Below, in pieces: positions 7,113 to 14,307 of a DNA stretch of 14,307 nt. Position 1 is the first letter of the stretch, and every line of letters starts with the position of its first letter. The stretch is from an uncultured Bacteroides sp. (lineage in GTDB: Bacteria > Bacteroidota > Bacteroidia > Bacteroidales > Bacteroidaceae). The stretch lies in assembly GCA_900555635.1 (NCBI GenBank), contig USLU01000100.1:1-14307 (forward strand). The letters are read 5' to 3'. The notes below the pieces were generated by a model that ran no database searches, had not been told where the DNA came from, and saw only the letters and a list, made by a program, of their open reading frames with translations. Made by a program: the position numbers and the translations under genes.

Positions 7113-8693
7113 ATGAGAAAATTCAAATTATATACAGTAGCCGCAATTTTAGCTGGTGGAATGACATTGGCATCTTGTGGGGATAGTTTTCTTGAATCAG
7201 AACCGACTGACAAACTTGCCGGCGGTGGTACTGCTACTATAGGTTCTATTAACTCTGGATTGGCTGCAACTTATCAAATCTTATTATTTGATTCTTATGC
7301 AAATGGTTCCTATGAATCGTCTGTTTATATTAGTGATATTCAATCTGATGACATTTTCAAAGGGGGGGGGGATGCGAATGATGGTATGGCTGGGATGAAC
7401 TATGCTGTATCTCAGTTTACAGCAGATGCAAATCATACTTTAAGTGGTACTTGGAATATTTACACTTCTGGTAATGCTCGTGCAAATAGTGTTATTATAA
7501 GTTGTGGAAAGATCAATCCTTCTAACTCTGCGGAGGAAAAGATTCTTAAACAATATAATGCTGAAGGACATTTCTTAAGAGCTTATTTTACATATATGTT
7601 GTGGAAAAACTTTGGTAATATCGTATTCTTTACTGAACCTCTGACACCTCCTTATGTTGCTCCTCAGATGAAAGCTGATGATGTTTACCAACAGATAATA
7701 AGTGATGTTACAATTGCTTGCGAAGAGGGTGTTTTGAGTATGTACACCAATAATGAGACTATTGACGGGGTAACAACTACAACTTCTGGTCGTATCAGCC
7801 GTGCTGCTGCTTTGATGTTGAAAGCGAGTGCTGTGATGTATCAAAAAGATCAAAGCAAGTATGCTGAAGTCGCCAATGATATGGCTACCATTATAAAGAG
7901 TGGTAAATATGAGTTGATGAAGGATTACTCTGCAATTTGGGTAAATAACGGTGAATTCTGCAAAGAATCAATATTTGAAGCCAATCATTTAGGTGAAGGT
8001 AAGGATTGGAGTGCTTCTTGGACCGGTTATGGTACAAATCTTCCTGCTTACATATCTCCTAACGAGTTAAAGGATCCATCAGGAGTATTTACTGGTGGCT
8101 GGGGCTTTGGTCCGGTTCGCAAAACAACTTATGATATGTTTGCTAAAGGTGACATGCGTCGAGATGCTTCTATCACGAATTGGGCTGCTGTTGAAGGCGC
8201 TAGTTATGGTCCGCGTTTTCAAGATACAGGTCTGTTCTTGAGAAAGTATGCTGCACGCCCTGACTATAAGAAACCAGGTGCTAATGACCTGAATTATTGC
8301 AATAACTTACGTATCTATCGTTATGCTGAGACATTACTTAATTATGCAGAATTGGTAGTAATGAATGGTGTTGCCGAACAACAAGGAGTTTCAGCTCAGG
8401 GGTGTCTGGATATGATTCGTGATCGTGCTTTTGGTGATGCTAACCACCGTGTCGCTGCTACTGCGGCTAGTATTAAGGCTGAACGTCATTATGAATTTGT
8501 GGGTGAAGGTAAACGCTATTATGATTTGGTTCGTTGGGGTGATGCTGCGACGGTATTGACTGAAAACCTGCCAGAGTATAATTCTGTACGTACATGGAAT
8601 GACTATAACAGATATTTGCCAATTCCACAAGGTGAATTAGACAAAACTTTGGGAACAGAATATCCTTTGGAACAGAATACTGGTTATAATTAA
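7113..8693 (+). CDS. susD: SusD-like surface glycan-binding lipoprotein
   Basis: Partner of SusC: it captures glycan at the cell surface and closes over the transporter. The 526-residue protein has a lipoprotein signal peptide with lipobox LASC (Cys22) and the usual start of the mature protein, CGDSFLE. Family signatures are 'AEGHFLRAYFTYMLWKNFGN' (150-169), in the TPR region, and near the C terminus 'GEGKRYYDLVRWGD' (464-477) and 'YLPIPQGELD', followed by the 'QNTGY' ending. Length and layout are normal for the family. A run of ten G bases at 7362-7371 encodes GGG plus the first base of an Asp codon; slippage there would shift the frame early in the gene. Binding residues cannot be named from sequence. 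The stop is 29 bases before the next gene. Confidence 0.95.
   Translation: MRKFKLYTVAAILAGGMTLASCGDSFLESEPTDKLAGGGTATIGSINSGLAATYQILLFDSYANGSYESSVYISDIQSDDIFKGGGDANDGMAGMNYAVSQFTADANHTLSGTWNIYTSGNARANSVIISCGKINPSNSAEEKILKQYNAEGHFLRAYFTYMLWKNFGNIVFFTEPLTPPYVAPQMKADDVYQQIISDVTIACEEGVLSMYTNNETIDGVTTTTSGRISRAAALMLKASAVMYQKDQSKYAEVANDMATIIKSGKYELMKDYSAIWVNNGEFCKESIFEANHLGEGKDWSASWTGYGTNLPAYISPNELKDPSGVFTGGWGFGPVRKTTYDMFAKGDMRRDASITNWAAVEGASYGPRFQDTGLFLRKYAARPDYKKPGANDLNYCNNLRIYRYAETLLNYAELVVMNGVAEQQGVSAQGCLDMIRDRAFGDANHRVAATAASIKAERHYEFVGEGKRYYDLVRWGDAATVLTENLPEYNSVRTWNDYNRYLPIPQGELDKTLGTEYPLEQNTGYN
7362..7371 (+). repeat. Ten-G homopolymer inside susD
   Basis: Ten consecutive G bases lie within the coding sequence at about codons 84-87 of susD. 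The surrounding sequence is AT-rich, and the same glycines could be written with mixed codons. Such tracts are prone to polymerase slippage and to sequencing error. The frame is intact as given. Confidence 0.85.
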
Positions 8694-8722
8694 TTTAACT
8701 GAATGTAAAATTATAGACTAAT

Positions 8723-10078
8723 ATGAAAAAAATTATATATAGCTTAATTTCAAGCATAGTCGTGCTGTGCTTCATAGCTTGTGATCCTCAAGACAATGAT
8801 AGTCACAGTTTAGGTGGGCAACTTGTAGCTGAGAGTGATATTGCATTCTCAGTAGCTGCAACAGGTAAACCGAATGAATTTATATTTACTAATACTTCTA
8901 AGGAATTACCTGCGGATGTGAAAGTCTTTTGGGACTTTTCTGATGGAAAGGTTATAGAAACATCTCCCGGTGATGCTGTAACTAAGGTTTATAAGAAAGC
9001 AGGTTCATATACCGTTAAATTGCTAGCTTTCACAAAAGCTGGTCAGACAGCAGTTGCTCAGTCTGTTATGGTGGAAAAAGATCTTGGTGATGGATTTGCG
9101 TGGACAGGTTTCGGATTTGACAGTGATGCAAATTTATTCAAGAACGCAACATTTACGAATGAATTTTATTATGCTAATGCAGATTGGCAGGCTTACCCTG
9201 AGCCCCCTCATACTTCAGATGGGAACCAGAGATTGGAGATATCATATGATAAAGCGACAGTTGCTCAGTGGCAGAATCAGGTTCACTTTATAACTAATAT
9301 CGCCATTGTATCAGGCAAGACTTATGATTTCTCTGTTGCTATCAAAGCTACTAAAGATATTCCGGCAGCAACTGTAAAGGTTAGTAAGGATGGAGATGAT
9401 AATAATATTCTCTTTTTGGCAGACAAAAATGTAGCTCTTAAGGCCGACCAGATGAAAGTTGTTTCTGGTACTGCACTGGTTGGTTTCGATGGCAATGCAA
9501 AGATATCATTAGATTTTGGTGGTAGTCCGGAAAATACACGTGTAGAGATCTATAACATTGTATTAACTGAGCATAATGAGGCTAATGTAGCTCCTTTGGA
9601 TTATAATTCAGATGCCAACATTTGGAAAAAAATAGATGCAGAGAAAGCCTTTGATATGGAATTTTGGTGGGCAAATGCTGATTGGGGACAGATTGGTAAC
9701 CCTGGCTTTGAACAGGATGGAAGTATCTATACAATCATATCCAAAGATGCTACTGCTGCCGAATGGCAAGCACAAAATACGTTTAAAACTAAGTCTTTAG
9801 CTATCGGTGCTGATGATGTGTTTGATTTCTCTTGCATAATTAGAGCTTCTAAGAATAGCCGTGCTACTATCAAGCTTTGTGCTCAGGAAAGCGATGATAA
9901 TCAAGCAATCTATAAAAATGATATCCAACTTATTGCTGGTGAAATTAAGGCCATAATGTTTGCGGGTAATAAACTCTCTGCAGGCAGTTCTGCTAAGGTG
10001 AAGTTGATTTTTGACTTTGGTGGATGTCAGGCTGATACTGAGTTTACTATCGGTAGCATAACCCTGATTAAGAAATAA
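8723..10078 (+). CDS. Surface glycan-binding lipoprotein (SGBP): PKD domain plus two CBM-like repeats
   Basis: Probably a non-catalytic binding protein that holds the polysaccharide at the cell surface beside SusC/SusD (SusE/F position). The 451-residue product has a lipoprotein signal ending FIAC (Cys20), followed by an acidic stretch, DPQDND, of the kind seen at the start of exported surface lipoproteins. A PKD-like domain covers about 38-118 (FWDFSDG and 'YKKAGSYTVKLLA'). Two similar modules follow at about 125-284 and 290-451. Shared landmarks are SDAN (134-137; 296-299), YYANADW/WWANADW (149-155; 314-320), QWQNQ/EWQAQ (182-186; 347-351) and LDFGG/FDFGG. The conserved tryptophans are good candidates for sugar stacking. 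The layout resembles jelly-roll carbohydrate-binding modules of CBM4 type, but that fold is inferred. No catalytic motif is seen. The gene lies between susD and a terminator-like hairpin. Confidence 0.82.
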   Translation: MKKIIYSLISSIVVLCFIACDPQDNDSHSLGGQLVAESDIAFSVAATGKPNEFIFTNTSKELPADVKVFWDFSDGKVIETSPGDAVTKVYKKAGSYTVKLLAFTKAGQTAVAQSVMVEKDLGDGFAWTGFGFDSDANLFKNATFTNEFYYANADWQAYPEPPHTSDGNQRLEISYDKATVAQWQNQVHFITNIAIVSGKTYDFSVAIKATKDIPAATVKVSKDGDDNNILFLADKNVALKADQMKVVSGTALVGFDGNAKISLDFGGSPENTRVEIYNIVLTEHNEANVAPLDYNSDANIWKKIDAEKAFDMEFWWANADWGQIGNPGFEQDGSIYTIISKDATAAEWQAQNTFKTKSLAIGADDVFDFSCIIRASKNSRATIKLCAQESDDNQAIYKNDIQLIAGEIKAIMFAGNKLSAGSSAKVKLIFDFGGCQADTEFTIGSITLIKK

Positions 10079-10094
10079 GTAACTATATAGTAAG

Positions 10095-10135
10095 GCCACT
10101 TTTCCCTTATTGGTAGGGAAAGGTGGCTTTTCTTG
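10095..10135 (+). terminator. Terminator-like hairpin within the operon, between SGBP and GH16 genes
   Basis: GCCACTTTTCCCT (10095-10107) pairs with AGGGAAAGGTGGC (10115-10127) over 13 bp with one G-U pair and a 7-base loop. TTTTCTTG follows. It looks like an intrinsic terminator but sits 16 bases after a stop codon inside a same-strand gene series. No clear promoter lies in the 32 bases between it and the GH16 start. Partial termination would give more susC/susD/SGBP mRNA than enzyme mRNA; alternatively the hairpin protects a processed 3' end. Confidence 0.65.
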
Positions 10136-10159
10136 AATTTCTAAATTCAGAATTGAATA

Positions 10160-11527
10160 ATGAAAAAAATGTATTCATTAATACTGTTTTTTAGTACCCT
10201 GATAATAACCGCATGTGGCGGAGATAGTGGTGATGATAGTATAGGTGGTGGCCAGATTCCAACTGAAGTTACTATAACACTATCACAGGCTACAATCAAT
10301 GTACCAACAAAAGGTGGGACTTACTCTATTGATGTAACCACGACGGGCGAAAGATGGCTTGCTAAAACAAGTTTAGATTGGGTTACAATAACTTCAACAG
10401 GTGCAACTTCACCTAAAGGTAAATTGTCTATATCAGTACAAACAAATACTGGTGATGCACGTTCAGCAACAGTGATTGTAAGTTCCGGTACAAAGAGTGA
10501 GAAGATAACTATAGAACAAGATGCCGTTTTCAAAGTATCCAGGTCTGAAATAATGACGAAATCGGGTGGAGAGGACTACTCGCTTATGATTTCTGGACGC
10601 AAGGATTGGACAGCAACTGCTGATAAAGATTGGATAAAGACTTCTCGTGTCAATGATGGCTCGCTTACCATAAGGACTATTCCTACTAGTGAGAAGCAGA
10701 CTCGTACAGGTAAAGTTATAATTGTAGCTGGTGATGAGACTGAAACCGTCACTGTAAATCAGGAGTCTATTGAAATTACTGAAATTACTGAGCGTAAGGA
10801 TTACAAATTGGTTTGGCATGATGAGTTCAATCAAGGTACTGAACTTAACAAAGTCGACTGGACTCATGAGGTACAACGGGCTGGATGGGTTAACAATGAA
10901 CTTCAGAATTATGTGGATGGCGCTTATAATGATAAACGTGTTACTGAACTTTCTGATGGAAAACTACGTATTAACTGCTTTAAGTCAAGTGGAAATGTTT
11001 ACTCCGGTCGTGTTTATGCCCATGTGGATGAGGGATGGCAATATGGTTATATAGAAGCTCGTATGATGTTACCGAAGGGTAAGGGAACCTGGCCAGCATT
11101 TTGGATGATGCCTGTGCATGTTGATTGGGCTACCGAAGGATGGCCAAAATGTGGCGAAATAGATATTATGGAAGAAGTGGGTGTCGTACCCAATGAAGTA
11201 TCTTCTAGCCTCCATGCTGAAGGACATAACCATACTAATGGTACTCAGGTAACTCATGCTATGACAATTGAAAAAGCTGAAGGAGAATTTCATACTTATG
11301 CTATGGAATGGACACCTCAAAATATAACAACCTATGTAGATGGAAAAGTACAGCTTACTTACAACAATGATAATAAAGGTGTTATTAATTGGCCGTATGA
11401 TAAGCCGTATTATATTATTTTTAATCTCGCTTGGGGCGGTAGTTGGGGTGGTATGCAAGGAGTTGATGAATCTGCACTTCCAGTCACATGCGTAATAGAT
11501 TATGTGCGTGTGTATCAGAAGAAGTAA
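10160..11527 (+). CDS. GH16 endo-beta-1,3-glucanase (laminarinase type) lipoprotein with two BACON domains
   Basis: Predicted to hydrolyse internal beta-1,3 (or mixed beta-1,3/1,4) glucan bonds with retention, at the cell surface. The 455-residue protein has a lipobox ITAC (Cys19) followed by a glycine/aspartate-rich stretch, GGDSGDDS, consistent with surface export. Two BACON-like domains lie at about 36-122 and 123-202; both carry the WxxxxxxxW pattern and end in 'ITIEQDA' or 'VTVNQES'. The GH16 catalytic domain covers about 213-455, with WHDEFN near its start, WPAFWMMP at 311-318 and the catalytic signature GEIDIMEEVG at 332-341. By family rule E333 is the nucleophile, D335 the assisting residue and E338 the acid/base. 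The methionine between D335 and E338 is the extra residue typical of laminarinase-type GH16. It is complete, with all key residues. Exact linkage preference cannot be read from sequence; the GH158 neighbour favours beta-1,3-glucan. Confidence 0.93.
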   Translation: MKKMYSLILFFSTLIITACGGDSGDDSIGGGQIPTEVTITLSQATINVPTKGGTYSIDVTTTGERWLAKTSLDWVTITSTGATSPKGKLSISVQTNTGDARSATVIVSSGTKSEKITIEQDAVFKVSRSEIMTKSGGEDYSLMISGRKDWTATADKDWIKTSRVNDGSLTIRTIPTSEKQTRTGKVIIVAGDETETVTVNQESIEITEITERKDYKLVWHDEFNQGTELNKVDWTHEVQRAGWVNNELQNYVDGAYNDKRVTELSDGKLRINCFKSSGNVYSGRVYAHVDEGWQYGYIEARMMLPKGKGTWPAFWMMPVHVDWATEGWPKCGEIDIMEEVGVVPNEVSSSLHAEGHNHTNGTQVTHAMTIEKAEGEFHTYAMEWTPQNITTYVDGKVQLTYNNDNKGVINWPYDKPYYIIFNLAWGGSWGGMQGVDESALPVTCVIDYVRVYQKK

Positions 11528-11538
11528 CTAATTAGCGA

Positions 11539-11571
11539 AAGGGAGTTATTATTTATAATCAATACTCCCTT
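11539..11571 (+). other. Hairpin between GH16 and GH158 genes
   Basis: AAGGGAGT (11539-11546) pairs perfectly with ACTCCCTT (11564-11571) around a 17-base AT-rich loop. It is followed by CTAAAACAAG rather than a T run, so it is not a convincing terminator. It could be an mRNA-stability or processing element. It sits in the 60-base gap before the GH158 gene. Confidence 0.4.
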
Positions 11572-11587
11572 CTAAAACAAGTTTAAT

Positions 11588-12880
11588 ATGAAGAATCTTT
11601 TATTTTTAGTTTGTCTTTTTATTTGTTGTTTTTTATCCGCTTGTTCTTCACCTTCCAAAGATGTGATTGAAATAAAGAAAGCCGGCGATGGATATAAACT
11701 CTATATCGACGGAAAAGAGACTTATATAAAAGGTGTTGGCGGAGCATACCGACTAGACGTTGCCAGTCAGAACGGAGCCAACGCCTTCCGGACATGGGGT
11801 GGTGATGTTGAAGCGGTGAAAAAAGCTTTGGCTCAAGCTGCCGAGAACAAGATGTATGTAATGCAAGGAATCGGAATGACAAAAGATTCCCTTAAGTACT
11901 ACGATGACGCATACAAGAATAAGATGCGTGAAGAAGTGCGGACACTGGCGGAAACATTCAAGAACGATACCAGCTTATTGGCTTGGGGCATCGGCAATGA
12001 AATTGAATTGGGAAATGCCAATATCGGCGCAGCCTGGCAATTTGTGGAAGAGCTGGCGCAGTTGATAAAATCAATAGATAAGCGCCATCTGGTATCCACT
12101 GTGATTTCATACAACCCCAAAGCATTGGATTCCATTGCTAAATACGTACCTTCACTTGATTACGTAGGTATCAACGTTTATGGTCCGATGCAAGAAGTGA
12201 AGAAGACGGTTGATCAATCGAACTACAAAGGTGCGTTTATGATAACGGAGTGGGGACCGACCGGTTGGTGGGAAACAGCTACTACAGAATGGAAAGCTCC
12301 TATTGAACAGACCAGTGAAGAGAAGCGTGCCGTGTATGAGGAGCGTTATACAAATTATATCCAATCCAATCCCCGTTGTTTAGGCTCTTTTGTCTTCTTA
12401 TGGGGGCAAAAGGAGGAACGTACTCCGACTTGGTTCAGCATGTTTGTAGAAGATGATGTAGAACAACTACCGTTGCATGGAGAGAAAACACCGATGGTTG
12501 AAGCCATGCAGAGAGTCTGGACCGGCAATACGTTGACAGAAACAGCACCTGTAATCGGCGGAATGACCATCAATGACAAACAGGCTATTGATAACATTCG
12601 TATAAAAGCCGGCACAACATTTGAAGCAGAAGTTGCTGTAACTGATAAAGAGAACAATCGTTTGACTTACGTTTGGGAGATACTTAAAGAAGCTACGGTG
12701 CTGGGTTTTGGTGGTTCATACGAACCTCGTCCCGATAGGGTAGGAGAAGTAGTAACTACAGATACGAATGTATATGAAGGCACTGTCAATGCCCCCGGAG
12801 AATATCGCTTGTATGTGTATGTCTTAGATAATACCGGCTTTGTGTCTACGGTGAATGTTCCTTTTCAAGTTATTAAGTGA
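11588..12880 (+). CDS. GH158 endo-beta-1,3-glucanase lipoprotein
   Basis: Predicted endo-acting beta-1,3-glucanase of family GH158, whose characterised members cut unbranched beta-1,3-glucan. The 430-residue protein has a lipoprotein signal with lipobox LSAC (Cys19). A clan GH-A type (beta/alpha)8 barrel covers about 28-315. The sequence WGIGNEIE carries the expected acid/base E138 after strand 4, and MITEWG carries the nucleophile E221 after strand 7. As I recall, the B. uniformis enzyme has E137/E220, agreeing within one residue. The C-terminal 110 residues (about 322-430) look like an Ig-like beta-sandwich, also described for this family. The mature N terminus, SSPSKD, lacks a strong acidic export signal, so surface location is less clear than for GH16. 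Synonymous codon choice is visibly more GC-rich than in the genes before it. Ends 26 bases before the GH3 start. Confidence 0.88.
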   Translation: MKNLLFLVCLFICCFLSACSSPSKDVIEIKKAGDGYKLYIDGKETYIKGVGGAYRLDVASQNGANAFRTWGGDVEAVKKALAQAAENKMYVMQGIGMTKDSLKYYDDAYKNKMREEVRTLAETFKNDTSLLAWGIGNEIELGNANIGAAWQFVEELAQLIKSIDKRHLVSTVISYNPKALDSIAKYVPSLDYVGINVYGPMQEVKKTVDQSNYKGAFMITEWGPTGWWETATTEWKAPIEQTSEEKRAVYEERYTNYIQSNPRCLGSFVFLWGQKEERTPTWFSMFVEDDVEQLPLHGEKTPMVEAMQRVWTGNTLTETAPVIGGMTINDKQAIDNIRIKAGTTFEAEVAVTDKENNRLTYVWEILKEATVLGFGGSYEPRPDRVGEVVTTDTNVYEGTVNAPGEYRLYVYVLDNTGFVSTVNVPFQVIK

Positions 12881-12906
12881 CCAATTATATTTTGAAAACT
12901 ACTATC

Positions 12907-14307
12907 ATGAAAACATTTAAAATTCTTTCAGCCTGTTTGTTGCTACTTCCGCTCGCTTCCTGCACGCAGATGCAATATAAGGGAGATGCAGCGACCGAAC
13001 AGAAAGTGGAAGCTCTGCTTTCAAAGATGACCTTGGAAGAGAAAATCGGGCAGATGAACCAGATATCTTCATACGGAAACATCGAAGACATGAGTGGATT
13101 GATAAAGAAAGGTGAGATCGGTTCTATTTTGAATGAAGTAGATCCGGTGCGTGTCAATGCGTTGCAACGTGTGGCTGTGGAAGAATCTCGTTTGGGCATC
13201 CCTTTGCTGATGGCACGTGATGTTATTCACGGTTTCAAGACCATATTTCCTATTCCATTGGGACAAGCTGCGTCTTTCGATCCGCAAGTGGCGGAAGACG
13301 GTGCCCGTATTGCTGCTATTGAAGCTTCTTCGGTAGGTGTGCGTTGGACATTTGCGCCTATGATTGATGTTTCCCGTGATCCTCGCTGGGGGCGTATTGC
13401 CGAGAGTTGTGGTGAAGATACTTATCTCTCTTCGGTAATGGGAGCCGCTATGGTGAAGGGTTTTCAGGGAGATTCATTGAATAGCCCTACCTCTATTGCC
13501 GCTTGTGCAAAGCATTTTGTGGGATATGGTGCCGCAGAAGGTGGGCGTGACTACAACTCAACCTTCATTTCGGAACGCAGTCTGCGTAATGTCTATTTAC
13601 CACCATTTGAGGCAGCTGCCAAAGCGGGTGCTGCAACGTTTATGACTTCATTCAATGACAATGACGGAGTACCCTCTACCGGTAATAGTTTCATTCTACG
13701 CGAAGTGCTTCGTAAGGAGTGGGGCTTTGACGGATTAGTAGTAACCGACTGGAATTCTGCCCGTGAGATGATTGCTCACGGCATTGTTGCAGACGACATG
13801 GAAGCAGCTGCCCAAGCTGTGAATGCCGGGGTGGATATGGAAATGGTAAGCTATACTTTTGTTAAGCACTTGCCCGAACAGATCAAAGCAGGAAAGGTAA
13901 AAGAGTCCGTAATAGATGAGGCTGTGCGCAACATTTTACGTGTAAAGTTCCGCTTGGGACTGTTCGATAATCCGTATGTAGACGAGAAGCGTCCTTCGGT
14001 AATGTACGATGAGTCTCATTTGGCAGCCGCTAAACGTGCGGCTGAAGAGTCGGCTATCTTATTGAAAAATGATAAAGGTGTATTGCCTTTAAATGAGAAT
14101 ATCCGTTCGGTTGCAATTATTGGCCCGATGGCAGACGCTCCTCACGACCAACTGGGTACCTGGATCTTTGATGGGGAAAAGGCGCATACAAAGACACCGT
14201 TGACTGCTATTAAAGAGATGTATGGAGACAAAGTACAGGTGATTTACGAACAAGGATTGGCTTATAGCCGTGATAAGAATATGGCAGGGGTATCCAAAAC
14301 CGGATAA
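12907..14307 (+). CDS. GH3 beta-glucosidase (BglX-like), reading frame truncated after 466 residues
   Basis: Predicted exo-acting beta-glucosidase that releases glucose from imported gluco-oligosaccharides. The ATG at 12907 is chosen because MKTFKILSACLLLLPLASC is a lipoprotein signal (Cys19); a GTG at 12877 overlapping the GH158 stop would add ten residues before it. The mature start TQMQYK has no acidic export motif, which fits a periplasm-facing lipoprotein. The N-terminal TIM barrel is complete: 'RDPRWGR', K202-H203 in AKHFVGYG, and nucleophile D281 in VVTDWNSA. The second alpha/beta domain begins at about 385 (ILLKNDKGVLPL, IIGPMAD) but stops at GVSKTG, followed by TAA. BglX-like enzymes are normally about 740-770 residues. 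The missing part holds the rest of the sandwich domain, the expected acid/base glutamate (commonly in a GEAxxR/S-type motif) and the C-terminal FnIII-like domain. As written the product is unlikely to be a normal enzyme. The stop is the last codon of the window, so what follows cannot be seen. Confidence 0.85.
   Translation: MKTFKILSACLLLLPLASCTQMQYKGDAATEQKVEALLSKMTLEEKIGQMNQISSYGNIEDMSGLIKKGEIGSILNEVDPVRVNALQRVAVEESRLGIPLLMARDVIHGFKTIFPIPLGQAASFDPQVAEDGARIAAIEASSVGVRWTFAPMIDVSRDPRWGRIAESCGEDTYLSSVMGAAMVKGFQGDSLNSPTSIAACAKHFVGYGAAEGGRDYNSTFISERSLRNVYLPPFEAAAKAGAATFMTSFNDNDGVPSTGNSFILREVLRKEWGFDGLVVTDWNSAREMIAHGIVADDMEAAAQAVNAGVDMEMVSYTFVKHLPEQIKAGKVKESVIDEAVRNILRVKFRLGLFDNPYVDEKRPSVMYDESHLAAAKRAAEESAILLKNDKGVLPLNENIRSVAIIGPMADAPHDQLGTWIFDGEKAHTKTPLTAIKEMYGDKVQVIYEQGLAYSRDKNMAGVSKTG

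Noticed and set aside
9054..9293. Plus-strand open frame of 79 codons within the SGBP gene
   Set aside because: It is out of frame inside a well-supported gene and has no recognisable content.
10463..11458. Minus-strand open frames of 129-137 codons inside the GH16 gene
   Set aside because: They lie wholly opposite a gene with clear catalytic motifs and show no protein signature of their own.
11539..11571. Rho-independent terminator between GH16 and GH158
   Set aside because: The 8-bp stem has a 17-base loop and no T run after it; kept only as a hairpin.
12877..12906. GTG start for GH3 overlapping the GH158 stop codon
   Set aside because: The ATG at 12907 begins a complete lipoprotein signal peptide; the ten extra residues would spoil its N-terminal region.

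Overview
The window is a near-complete polysaccharide utilization locus (PUL) from a gut Bacteroides. Supporting this are AT-rich DNA, SusC/SusD homologues, lipoprotein signal peptides on every glycan-handling protein downstream of SusC, Bacteroides-type promoter elements (TAnnTTTG) and a BACON-GH16 enzyme. The set GH16 + GH158 + GH3 beside SusC/SusD and a two-module glycan-binding protein matches the layout known for beta-1,3-glucan (laminarin/curdlan-type) utilization in Bacteroides uniformis and relatives. The organism is therefore probably B. uniformis or a close relative; this is inference from gene content, not a database match.

Layout, all genes on the + strand. 1-722: no credible gene, but rich in short repeats (a cluster of ATGAGRGT octamers, a TTATCCCTTATGT direct repeat, and GTGAA/TTCAC dyads). 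723-3620: a membrane-anchored sensor/regulator with a periplasmic beta-propeller, a Y_Y_Y domain, one membrane helix, a coiled coil and a LuxR-type HTH, but no histidine kinase; a strong terminator hairpin follows. 3690-3910: the susC control region, with helically phased ACGTATT repeats, a second duplicated 15-mer and a good -7 element. 3911-7093 SusC; 7113-8693 SusD; 8723-10078 surface glycan-binding lipoprotein; a terminator-like hairpin inside the operon; 10160-11527 BACON-BACON-GH16 endoglucanase; 11588-12880 GH158 endo-beta-1,3-glucanase; 12907-14307 GH3 beta-glucosidase, whose reading frame stops after only 466 codons, exactly at the window end.

Proposed working: the surface GH16 and GH158 endo-enzymes cut beta-1,3-glucan chains held by the binding protein and SusD. 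SusC imports the oligosaccharides with TonB energy, and the GH3 enzyme releases glucose in the periplasm. The regulator's propeller would sense an oligosaccharide in the periplasm, and its cytoplasmic HTH would act at the repeats before susC. The system is a recognisable type. The least ordinary parts are the kinase-less membrane regulator with its phased candidate operator, the in-operon hairpin, the 10-G tract in susD and the truncated GH3 frame.
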